This document shows, in pieces, positions 1 through 7,671 of a DNA stretch of 64,000 nt (position 1 is the first letter of the stretch; the number at the start of each line of letters is the position of its first letter). Source of the DNA: Deltaproteobacteria bacterium (GTDB lineage: Bacteria > Lernaellota > Lernaellaia > JACKCT01); assembly GCA_027493875.1 (NCBI GenBank), contig JAOSJX010000001.1, forward strand, positions 248,001 through 312,000, given 5' to 3'. The position numbers were made by a program, and so were the translations under genes. Below the pieces are notes generated by a model. It was not told the DNA's origin, did not search any database, and worked only from the letters and a program-made list of their open reading frames with translations.

Positions 1-1462
1 CGTGCGTGCTCGCCTGGTCGTCTTTCTGTTCGAGTGAGGCGCGCAGGACGCCCGCCGCTTCTTCGTACCGGCCGGCGGCATAGAAAATACGCGCCGTGAG
101 ATTCAGAATTTCGGGATCGCGTTTGTCGTCGGGAAGCGCGGCGAAGGCCGCCATCGCCTTGTCCAGTTCGCCTCGCGCGAGATAGCCGCGAATCTCCCGG
201 ACGGCGTCACCGATGGGCCCCTTGTCGTCATCGTCGCCGTATTCAATGAAGGTCCCCGGCGGCAACATCTGTTCCAACCGTGCCTTAAAGGTCACGGCAT
301 CCAATCGTTTTTCATCGGAGACGGTGCTTTCCACGTAGCGGCGCACGTCCTCCACGGCGCTCGGAATATCGCCCACCGCCTGCCGGGCGTGAGCCCGCTT
401 CCAATAAAGCTCCGCCCAATCGGGGCGCAGTTCCAGGGCGCGCGAAAAGTAGACGATGGCCATTGCGGCATTTTTCGCGCCTTCACGATCCGCGTAGAAT
501 TCAGCGAGCTTCGCGTGAAATTCCGCGTTGGAGTTTTCCATCGCGACCGCTTGAAGGTAGGAACGTTCCGCCTCGTCGGACCGATCCGCCGCGCGCAGCA
601 CGTCGCCGAGGTCGGCGCGGGCTTCGGCAAACTGCGGCGCCATGCCGATGGCTTCGTTCAGGAGTTTTTCCGCGCCTTCCGGATTGCCGCCCTGAAACAT
701 GATCCGGCCGCGCGTCGCCAGGACGCGCGCCTGCGACGGGATCGCATCTCCCGTGCTCGTCCACCCGAAACGCCGGGCCTGTTTTTCCACTTCGACTTCC
801 CATATCTTTTTCGCCGCTTCCTGGCCCCAATCGCCGCCGGCCTCCACGCGGCGATACCACTGGACGGCCTCCTCGTCGTGCCCGCGGTCGCGAAGCAGAT
901 CGCCCATCTCCAAGAGTAACTTGTCGGTGGGTTCTTCGAGCTTGAACAATTCTCCGTAAAACGACTTGGCGTCTTCGAAACGGCCGCGCGCCGCCGCCAC
1001 CCGCGCCTGGCGCAAAACAATCTCGCGCGCATTGCCGCGCATCACGCGCGCCCGTGCCAGAAGATCCGCCGCCTCTATCAGACGCTCCGGGCTTTCACCC
1101 TTGCGTCCGAGAAGATCGGCGAGGTTGAGGTAGGCAATGTACCGCGCCGGATCGTTTTCGATTGTCTGTCGATAAAACTCTTCCGCCTCCTGGCGGTTGC
1201 CGAGAAGATCGAGGAGATAGGCGAGATTATTGGCGACCTCCGCGTCCTTCGGATTCAGCTCGTAAGCTTCGCGGAACGCACGCATCGCTTCGGGATATTC
1301 TTTGTTGCGGAAGAATTCGAGCCCTTGCTTGTTACGCAGCCGCGCCATTTTGGCCAGCGCGTCATCGACCAGCTCGGACGGCTCCAACCCGGGCGCATCC
1401 TGCGCCGCCGCGACGGCGCACAAACACAGCGCCAGAGCGAGAGCGGACAGCGCGCGCCGCAT
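1..1462 (-). CDS. Exported TPR-repeat protein (partial, C-terminus off the window)
   Basis: The frame is open from the start at 1462 to the window edge, giving 487 codons with no stop. The N-terminus MRRALSALALALCLCAVAAA is a typical Sec signal peptide cut after an Ala-rich stretch. The rest is a chain of tetratricopeptide-like helices, for example AEVANNLAYLLDLLGNRQEA and AELYWKRAHARQAVGDIPSA, and lacks any catalytic motif. TPR arrays serve as protein-interaction scaffolds, so a periplasmic or outer-membrane scaffold is the likely role. The start codon overlaps the stop of the upstream sigma-54 activator gene by one base (TGATG), which suggests translational coupling. Its substrate or partner cannot be named. 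Confidence 0.8.
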   Translation of the reverse strand, partial: MRRALSALALALCLCAVAAAQDAPGLEPSELVDDALAKMARLRNKQGLEFFRNKEYPEAMRAFREAYELNPKDAEVANNLAYLLDLLGNRQEAEEFYRQTIENDPARYIAYLNLADLLGRKGESPERLIEAADLLARARVMRGNAREIVLRQARVAAARGRFEDAKSFYGELFKLEEPTDKLLLEMGDLLRDRGHDEEAVQWYRRVEAGGDWGQEAAKKIWEVEVEKQARRFGWTSTGDAIPSQARVLATRGRIMFQGGNPEGAEKLLNEAIGMAPQFAEARADLGDVLRAADRSDEAERSYLQAVAMENSNAEFHAKLAEFYADREGAKNAAMAIVYFSRALELRPDWAELYWKRAHARQAVGDIPSAVEDVRRYVESTVSDEKRLDAVTFKARLEQMLPPGTFIEYGDDDDKGPIGDAVREIRGYLARGELDKAMAAFAALPDDKRDPEILNLTARIFYAAGRYEEAAGVLRASLEQKDDQASTH

Positions 1463-3084
1463 CACCGTAAGTCGCGGACTTTGAGTCCGAGTTGGTTGAG
1501 GCGCAGACGCACCGCGCGGGCTTTGTCGGGATCGCCGAGGAGGAGCCGGGCCATCTCCGCGAAGTCGCCTTTCGTTTCGCGGAAGAGTTTGACGAAGTAC
1601 TGGCGCTCGACGTCGCTTGACACCGCGGACAAGCTCTTGCCGGGCGTCAGCATCACGCGGATCGCGCCGTCGTCGTCCCCCGGTCTCGCGACGGTCCCCA
1701 AGTTTTCCGACGCCGCCAGTAACTCACCGACCAAACCGGCGTTGACCTGCAGGCGCGGGCTCGACAACGCGACGCCCGATCGCAGCGCGTCGACGGCGTC
1801 GATCAACGTAAACGTCACGATATTCCGCACGACCATTTCCAATTCGCGGACGTTGCCGGGCCAACGATGCGCCTTCATGAGACGCCACGCGACCGCGGGA
1901 ACGTGGAGCGTGAGCGCGTCGTCGCCGGCGTCGGTCTTGCCCAAGGCAATTCGCGCGGGCGCGCTCTCGTTGAGCCCGACGGCGCTCGCGAGCTGGGCTC
2001 GGAGATCAACGATGTCCGGCTCCGCAAAAACGCGATCGGCAAAACGCGCGGCGAGAAACGGGAGATCGCCCGCGCGTTCCCTCAGCGGGGGAATTTCAAC
2101 GCGCGTCGCCGGCGAGAGACGCATGTAAAGATCCTGCCGGAAGCGTCCTTCAGCGACGGCTTGTTGAAGCGAGGAATTACTCGCCGCGATCACTTTGACG
2201 TTCACGTCGCGCACCTTCGACGAGCCCAAGGGGCGCACGCGCCCATCCTGCAATACCAGCAGCAACTGGCGCTGCGCTTCGGGCGGGACGTTCTGAATCT
2301 CGTCGATCAGCAGTGTGCCGCCGTGCGCCAGTTCGAAGACGCCGCGCCGATCCGCGACGGCGCCGGTGTACGCGCCTTTCACGGAGCCGAAGAGATACGA
2401 CGCGACGAGGTCGTGCGGCACGGTTGAAAGATCCGCCGTGACGAAGGGGCCGGGGCGTCCGCTGTTGGTGTGGATGAAGCGCTCGGCGATGAACGATTTA
2501 CCGGTGCCGGTCTCACCTTCGAGGATGACGGGCACGCGCCCTCGCGCCAGCACGGCGAGGCGGCGGCGCAATGCGCGCATCGCGGCGTCCTCACCCCAGA
2601 GGATGTCCGCCTCCTCGACGGCCAGCGCGGACTCACGGCAAGCCGCGGCGAGGCGGATGCGGAGCGCGTCGACGTCGGCGCCGTCGAGGATGTAGGTCAG
2701 CGGTTGGGAGGCGAGCCCGCCGCCGGCGTCGACGAGCGAGAGATCCTCCACGGCGGTCAAGAGAACAACCGGCAAATCCGGCCATCGCGCGCGTATTTCG
2801 CGCAAAATCGCGACGCCCTGGAAACGCTTCGTCCGGCGCGGACTCGCGGGCGGATCGAGCGGCAAGAGAAGCTCGTCCGCAACGTCGAATTTCATGTCCA
2901 ACAGCACGACGTCGACGGCGCCCGCGTTTTTTTCGAGAAAACGAATGGCGGAGGGGCCGTCGGGAACGCGTCCTTCGTCTGTTCCCTTCGAGCGCACGAG
3001 GTCGAATTCGGTGGTGCGTTCAGCGACAATGCGCGCGTATTCGATACCGTCGTCAATCACGAGAACGCGGGGTTTATTCGGCAT
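1462..3084 (-). CDS. Sigma-54-dependent response regulator (receiver + AAA+ activator + Fis-like HTH)
   Basis: The 540-residue product starts at MPNKPRVLVIDD. A CheY-like receiver (about residues 5-125) has acidic residues D11/D12 and a likely phospho-acceptor in VVLLDMKFD near residue 63. The central AAA+ domain has Walker A GETGTGKS, Walker B GGTLLIDEI and the sigma-54 contact loop GAYTGA, a Tyr variant of the usual GAFTGA. A conserved WPGNVREL follows, then a short Fis-like helix-turn-helix at the C-terminus (ARLLLGDPDKARAVRLRLNQ). It should activate RpoN-dependent promoters after phosphorylation. No cognate kinase lies beside it. The frame stays open upstream to 3507, but only because of frame changes in the preceding small gene, so the start at 3084 is preferred. 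Confidence 0.88.
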   Translation of the reverse strand: MPNKPRVLVIDDGIEYARIVAERTTEFDLVRSKGTDEGRVPDGPSAIRFLEKNAGAVDVVLLDMKFDVADELLLPLDPPASPRRTKRFQGVAILREIRARWPDLPVVLLTAVEDLSLVDAGGGLASQPLTYILDGADVDALRIRLAAACRESALAVEEADILWGEDAAMRALRRRLAVLARGRVPVILEGETGTGKSFIAERFIHTNSGRPGPFVTADLSTVPHDLVASYLFGSVKGAYTGAVADRRGVFELAHGGTLLIDEIQNVPPEAQRQLLLVLQDGRVRPLGSSKVRDVNVKVIAASNSSLQQAVAEGRFRQDLYMRLSPATRVEIPPLRERAGDLPFLAARFADRVFAEPDIVDLRAQLASAVGLNESAPARIALGKTDAGDDALTLHVPAVAWRLMKAHRWPGNVRELEMVVRNIVTFTLIDAVDALRSGVALSSPRLQVNAGLVGELLAASENLGTVARPGDDDGAIRVMLTPGKSLSAVSSDVERQYFVKLFRETKGDFAEMARLLLGDPDKARAVRLRLNQLGLKVRDLR

Positions 3085-3465
3085 GGCGCACCTCGTCCAA
3101 CAAGCGACGGATAGCATCGGCGACGGCCACGAGATCGCGTTCGGCTTTGTCGCGGTCGATGGACCCCCGTGCCGGCGAGTTTCTCGTCCCATTCCAAGGC
3201 GCGATCCACCGCTCCTTTCAAGTCGCGGTACGCGGCAGACTTGCCGAGATCCGCCCCCGCTTCCCCGACAAAACCGCGCCAGAGTTCTCCGGCCGTAACG
3301 ACGCCGCGATCGCTTTTTTCGCGTTTCGCGCAGCGCGCGGCGCAGTGCCTCTCGCACGGCATCCTGCCCGGCGTTCTCCTGCAGCACCGCCAACGGCAAG
3401 CACAAGTATTTGCCGAGGTCGTGCGCCAGATCGGCGATCGCATCGAGAAGGTCGTCTTGCGTCAT
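3074..3465 (-). CDS. Small hypothetical protein upstream of the sigma-54 activator (two apparent frameshifts)
   Basis: A coherent acidic, helical protein of about 130 residues can be rebuilt from three frames: it starts MTQDDLLDAIADLAHDLGKY, continues GELWRGFVGEAGADLGKSAA, and ends AIRRLLDEVRHAE. The frame changes coincide with a T6 run (3314-3319) and a C5 run (3164-3168), which points to sequencing indels. Its stop at 3074 overlaps the start of the response-regulator gene by 11 bases, so the two are probably co-translated. The segment HDLGKYLCLPLAVL recalls the His-containing helix of histidine phosphotransfer modules, but this is weak. I do not recognise a family. Confidence 0.55.
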
Positions 3466-3503
3466 CGTCACCTCATCGCGTGGCGGGCATGCTACCACAG
3501 CGC

Positions 3504-5153
3504 TCACAAAATGCCGCCTTCAAGAACGGTGATTCCCCCGTCGGTCGCAAGATAAACGCGGCCGCCGTGAATGAGAATGTCGTGGACCTCTTCACCGCCG
3601 AGGCCCTCACGGGCGCTGAAATTGTCAATGCCGTCCGGGCCGACGATCGAAAGACCGCTCAACGTTCCGACGAAGACGTATTCGCCCGCGGGCCGTACCG
3701 CGAGGATATAATCGTCGACAAGGCCGTCGTCCGTGGTGAAGGTTGTCCACCGACCGCCCTCGTAACGGCTCACACCGCGCGTGCAGGTACCGATCCAGAG
3801 CGCGCCATCCGTGGCGAAGGCCAGATCCATGATCCAGTTGTCCGCGAGGCCGTTCTGGTCATCCAGCGTGATAAACTCCGCGCTGTCGCGATAGTGCAGG
3901 CCGCGGTCGCTGGTAGCGACGGCGACGCGATCCGCGTCCGCCGCGATGCGCGTGATGTTGCGCGAGGTGATGCCGGCTTTGGTGTAATAGCGTCGCCACC
4001 GTTTTTCGTCGAGCCGGTGAACGGACCCTGTGTCGGCCATCCAGGCGCGGCCGGTTTTCTCATCGACGGCGACGCCGGTCACGGACGTGTGCCACGGGCA
4101 ACTGCGCCAGGGATTATCGACGCATTGGTCCTTCGTGTAGGTTCTCCACGCACCCTCGCGATCCAGAACGGCCAACCCGCCGAGCGTGGCGACGTAGAGA
4201 TGCTCGGAATCAGCGGCCATATCGTTGACGCGGTCGGACGGAAGAAGTTCGGGTCCGGCGAAACGCGTCCAACCATTTTCGTCCAAGCGACAAACGCCTC
4301 CGTCGAAGCCGCCCGCCCAGAGTGCGCCGTCGAAGTGCGCGAGGGCGACGATGCGTTCACCGCACGGGATGCCGCCAAGGGGGATCGGTTGCCACGAATT
4401 TTTCTCGAAGCGAAAAACACCGCGGTCCGTCGCGACGACGCGCGCGCCGCGCCACATCGTTTTCGCATTTATTTGGCGGCCGCTCGGCCCGCTTGCGGAC
4501 AACGCGTTCACCGGCTCAGCCTTATTTCCTTTGACACGGAGCGTTCCGTCCGCGGTGGTCGCGACGATTTCGTTGCCCTCCCATTCGAGCGCGGTTACGG
4601 GCGGGCCGAGCGTGATCGCGTCGCCCTCCGGTAACACGCGCACGCGTCCGTCCACGCCGCCCGCGGCGACGCGGCCATCGGCGCTCGTCGCGAGCGCAAG
4701 AGGAACGAGGTCAAGATGGTAGGGATACGCGTTGTCATCGACGATGCGGTACGCCGTGCCCGAGCCGGTCGCCGCCCATAGCGATGAGGCGGAGGCCGCA
4801 AGGCGAAGAAAGCGACCTTTCAAAACGGTGACGAACCCGTCTTGCCCGTCCCACAACGCGAGGCCGTGTTCCGTGGCGACCCAAAGTTCGCCGGCGTGCG
4901 TCGCGCAGTCGGTGACGCGGTTGCCGGGCAGCCCGTCTTCCGAGCCGAAGCTTTGGGTGCCGCCGGACGTTACACGGGTCATCCCGCCGCCCTCCATTCC
5001 GACCCATAGCGCGTCGCCGTCCGGGGCAAGGCAGGTCGCCGTTTCAGTAGCGCGCATGGTTTCAACGACGCGAAATTCTTTTCCATCAGCAACGGCTTCG
5101 CCAAAGTCGGCGGCCAGCAGGGCGGCGAGGAGAGTGGCAATAAAACGCGGCAT
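3504..5153 (-). CDS. Exported beta-propeller protein with two-component-regulator-type repeats
   Basis: The 549-residue protein starts at 5153, where GGGAG lies upstream; an in-frame start at 5219 would put an atypical polar leader before the signal peptide. MPRFIATLLAALLAADFGEA is the signal sequence. About ten repeats follow with the blade pattern DGDALWVGMEGGG, GELWVATEHG, GALWAGGFDGG and GALWIGTCTRG. These match the 'two-component regulator propeller' (Reg_prop) family, usually the periplasmic sensor of hybrid kinases. Here there is no transmembrane or kinase domain, so it is a free-standing exported propeller. It lies just upstream of the sigma-54 regulator on the same strand, which makes a signalling link possible but unproven. 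Confidence 0.75.
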   Translation of the reverse strand: MPRFIATLLAALLAADFGEAVADGKEFRVVETMRATETATCLAPDGDALWVGMEGGGMTRVTSGGTQSFGSEDGLPGNRVTDCATHAGELWVATEHGLALWDGQDGFVTVLKGRFLRLAASASSLWAATGSGTAYRIVDDNAYPYHLDLVPLALATSADGRVAAGGVDGRVRVLPEGDAITLGPPVTALEWEGNEIVATTADGTLRVKGNKAEPVNALSASGPSGRQINAKTMWRGARVVATDRGVFRFEKNSWQPIPLGGIPCGERIVALAHFDGALWAGGFDGGVCRLDENGWTRFAGPELLPSDRVNDMAADSEHLYVATLGGLAVLDREGAWRTYTKDQCVDNPWRSCPWHTSVTGVAVDEKTGRAWMADTGSVHRLDEKRWRRYYTKAGITSRNITRIAADADRVAVATSDRGLHYRDSAEFITLDDQNGLADNWIMDLAFATDGALWIGTCTRGVSRYEGGRWTTFTTDDGLVDDYILAVRPAGEYVFVGTLSGLSIVGPDGIDNFSAREGLGGEEVHDILIHGGRVYLATDGGITVLEGGIL

Positions 5154-5357
5154 GGCTTGCTCCCTTGTCTTCGTTTTCCGCCCGTAATAAGAGCAATCCC
5201 AATGCCATCTTTTCACCAAGTCGATATATCAGAATATTACGTGTTATTAGCTAGTTATAGACATTTCTGCCATCCTCCGACCCTCAAATATTCTACTATT
5301 TATAGTCTTTATGATCGTTTTTGTCGATAGTTCCGATCCGCCGCGAGGCTTTACGAA

Positions 5358-6113
5358 ATGACGGCGGATCGCCTATCTTCCGACCTCGTTATGCGTGTGC
5401 GGATTCTCATTGTTGTTTTCGCCGTCGTTTCCGCGGCGATTTTTGCGTTCGCCGCCCTGGCCTCGGCGGAGGATGTGTCGCTTACCTGCCCGGTGGACGG
5501 CACGGCGGTTACCGGACACGTCGTCAACGAGTTTCACTCGTCCGGCGTGGATACGGATTTCGCCTACCTCGGCGCGTCGGCGGACTACTACCAGAGAATC
5601 ATCGCGACGTGCGGGACGTGCGGTTACAGCGGCTATGTCGAGGATTTCGCACCGGCGACGGCGACTCTGCCCGACGCCGTGAAGAAGGACATTCTCAGAA
5701 AATTCGCGAGCCGTTTTCCGGTTTCGGCCATGAAGCCTTGGGACCGGTACGAAGCGATGGCGCTGGCTTACACGTGGCGCGGAAAACCGGCGGACGAAAT
5801 CGCGAACGCTTACCTGCGCGCAACGTACACCATGCGCAACGTCAAGAAAGGCGACGCGCTGAAAAAACGCGAGCGCGAGCTGCGCGGCGAGGCGATTGAA
5901 CATTTACGGATCGCTATCCGCGAGGCGAAGATCTCGCTGGCCCAACTGCCACAAGCGACGTACTTGATCGGCGAGCTGCATCGGCGCAACGAAGAGTACG
6001 ACCGCGCCGTCGCATCGTTCCAAGACGCGGAGCGCCTCATTCACCGGCCCGAATGGCTGGACAAGCTGATCGAAAAGCAGTCCGAAAAAGCGCGCGAAAA
6101 GAGATCGGATTAG
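5358..6113 (+). CDS. DUF2225-family exported protein with CxxC zinc-ribbon-like motif
   Basis: The 251-residue product has a signal peptide or membrane anchor (RVRILIVVFAVVSAAIFAFA), then a Cys-rich segment with VSLTCPVDG and ATCGTCGYSGY, as in DUF2225 proteins, which carry a CPxC...CxxCGY arrangement. The remaining two thirds is alpha-helical and TPR-like (EAIEHLRIAIREA, EEYDRAVASFQDAERL). The biochemical role of the family is not established. It is divergently oriented to the propeller gene, with a 204-base AT-rich intergenic region that presumably holds both promoters. A start at 5391 (MRVRILIV) would give a more conventional signal peptide, but no ribosome site favours it. Confidence 0.7.
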   Translation: MTADRLSSDLVMRVRILIVVFAVVSAAIFAFAALASAEDVSLTCPVDGTAVTGHVVNEFHSSGVDTDFAYLGASADYYQRIIATCGTCGYSGYVEDFAPATATLPDAVKKDILRKFASRFPVSAMKPWDRYEAMALAYTWRGKPADEIANAYLRATYTMRNVKKGDALKKRERELRGEAIEHLRIAIREAKISLAQLPQATYLIGELHRRNEEYDRAVASFQDAERLIHRPEWLDKLIEKQSEKAREKRSD

Positions 6114-6535
6114 GAGCCTGTAGGACATCGACCGGCACGTCGCCGGATGAGCGCCTGGACGCCGATTCCGGCATCACGAACGTACAAATTTGAGTCGGTA
6201 TTTCCGTATTTTCGTTCTATGACTTTGACGCCCAGGCACTTAACGGCTCGACGATCCATTATCTCCTTGCCGCCTGGGCTTGGGGTGCAGGGGGGTGAGA
6301 CGAGAGTTCTTCCGGTATATCAGCAGACGCCACGGCATTGAAATTGTAGAAGCTGTGTCGCGTGCATTGGCACGAGCAGGGACCACGGATTCAGATTCGG
6401 TACCTAAACCTTTAGAGTTTAGGAAGATCGAGCCAGTAATTTGGCATGACCGTAAGTGTATCCCCCACAAATTTTTCTTGATTTCGCAAATTGAGCATAT
6501 AATATGTGGGGAGATCATTGGATGATAGGTGCTTT
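6114..6535. other. AT-rich non-coding stretch before the interrupted lipoprotein gene
   Basis: This 422-base region is clearly more AT-rich than the flanks and has no convincing gene. A short open frame (6280-6525, plus) lacks a ribosome site and looks random. Its right end holds the likely promoter and the leader of the lipoprotein gene starting at 6536, with an AGGTG element a few bases before the ATG. Confidence 0.5.
6475..6503 (+). promoter_or_regulatory. Candidate sigma-70 promoter for the lipoprotein gene at 6536
   Basis: A perfect TATAAT lies at 6498-6503. TTCTTG at 6475-6480 (17-base spacer) or TTGATT at 6478-6483 (14-base spacer) are possible -35 elements, both imperfect. Transcription would begin near 6510, about 26 bases before the ATG at 6536. 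This is inferred from consensus only. Confidence 0.4.
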
Positions 6536-7615
6536 ATGCGCCGCAACCTGACAAAGCTCCCGCTTTTATTGATATCTGCATAAGTAACGCAATAGCGAGG
6601 TCAAAAAGAGAGAGCTGGGCTTCGTGGACGCACCGGCGGAGGCGACGTTGGGAGAGCGCGGTTTGCGTGATACGGTGCGTGAGGTCGCCGAGCAGGTCGT
6701 GAACGTCGTCGGGCCGGCCGTTGGCTAGGTCGGATTTCACGACGGACCAAACGTGCTCGACCGGATTGAGGTCCGGCGCGTAGGGCGGGAAGGCTTCCAG
6801 GTGAAGCCGCGTGGTCCGGGCGAGAAGGTCCTTGACGGGACGGGAACGATGAAAGGCGACGTTATCCCAAAGAACGATGATAGGCCCGGGAAGGTGCCTC
6901 AGCAGTTGCCGGAGGAACTCGGCCGCGGCCTCGCCGTTGATGTTGTCCGTCGAGAAATCGAAATACAGCCCGCAACGCAGGCGCTTCGGGCTGACGGAGA
7001 GGCCCGCGATGACGGAAATCCGCTCATGACGGTAGCGGTGCGTCAGGACCGGCGTTTGCCCTTTGGGCGCCCAGGTCTTGCGGACGGGCGGGATGAGGCA
7101 GAAGCCGGATTCGTCAATGAAGACGAGGTGGGCGCCCAGATCTTCGGCGTTTTTTTTACCCTCGGCCATTCCTCGCGCGTCCAGCGTTCGATCGCGGCGT
7201 TGTCGCGTTCCTTGGCGCGGCGGTCGGGCTTCTGGTGCGACCAGCCCAGCGAGGCCATGAGGCGGCCGATATGATCCCGGTGGTAGGACACGCCGAAGCG
7301 CTTTTCGATCAGGTCGGCGATGCGCTGCGTGGTCCACAGGTCCGTGGGGTAGCCGTGCTTCATCGCGCCCTTCAGGAGCATCGTGGTCAGTCGCGACCGT
7401 TGCTTCTCCGTGAGTTTGCGCGGGCGGCCCGAAGCGCGCTTGACTTCAAAGACACTTTCGCCCTCCACCGCGCGTTGATCGCGCCAACGAAGCACCGAAC
7501 TGGGATCGCAGCGGACGAGGCGGGCGGTTTCGTGCAGGTTGTGCCCTTCGTCGAGAAAGGCCAGCGCTTTGCGGCGTCGATCCGAAAGCCATTTCGCGGA
7601 ACCGGCAGGACGCAT
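6534..7615 (-). CDS. IS630-family transposase (two frames, probable -1 frameshift)
   Basis: The first frame (7615 to 7043) starts after a GGAGGTG ribosome site. It encodes the DNA-binding part, with helix-turn-helix DEGHNLHETARLVRCDPSSV and a winged-helix/linker region. The second frame (to 6534) carries the DDE catalytic core: FIDESGF, VLWDNVAFHRS and LNPVEHVWSVVK. The frames meet at A8 on the coding strand (7150-7157). Re-reading one A would fuse them as VKKNAEDLGAHLVFIDES. This fits programmed -1 slippage on A-AAA-AAA, or equally one missing base in the assembly. The frame has no stop of its own: it reads through the left inverted repeat and ends at a TAA in flanking DNA. Confidence 0.88.
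6536..6568 (+). pseudogene. Displaced first 11 codons of the lipoprotein gene (signal-peptide n-region)
   Basis: The codons read MRRNLTKLPLL and run into the left end of the IS630 element. If the element and one TA copy are removed, they join in frame to TVAALCLLVFGAVTGC at 7674, giving a charged n-region, hydrophobic core and lipobox-like Cys. This fragment is therefore the original start of the gene now beginning at 7665. The transposase stop codon (6534-6536, minus strand) lies across the same bases. Confidence 0.85.
6569..6594 (+). repeat. Left terminal inverted repeat of IS630 no. 1
   Basis: Reads TTGATATCTGCATAAGTAA then CGCAATA. It pairs with 7646-7671 in inverse orientation with four mismatches. 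It is also coding: the transposase C-terminus passes through it. Confidence 0.88.
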
Positions 7616-7645
7616 GGAACACCTCCAACGAAGAGGGCTCCATTA

Positions 7646-7671
7646 TATTGTATTACTTATACAGATGTCAA
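7646..7671 (-). repeat. Right terminal inverted repeat of IS630 no. 1
   Basis: Read inward it is TTGACATCTGTATAAGTAA then TACAATA. On the plus strand it contains ATG at 7665-7667, in frame with the lipoprotein gene to the right. Confidence 0.88.

Larger units (their letters stand above)
6569..7671 (-). mobile_element. IS630-family insertion sequence no. 1 (1103 bp)
   Basis: The element is bounded by 26-base imperfect inverted repeats, 22 of 26 matching, that begin TTGAYATCTGYATAAGTAA. It is flanked on both sides by TA (6567-6568 and 7672-7673), the target duplication expected of IS630/Tc1-mariner elements. Excising the element with one TA rejoins the interrupted lipoprotein gene exactly in frame. 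Confidence 0.92.

Noticed and set aside
2571..4634. Very long open frame on the plus strand (687 codons)
   Set aside because: It lies antisense to the propeller and sigma-54 genes. Its translation is Arg/Ala-rich without domain signal, as expected from GC-rich codon bias.
6280..6525. 81-codon frame upstream of the IS
   Set aside because: It has no ribosome site and its sequence looks random; the region is better explained as promoter and leader.
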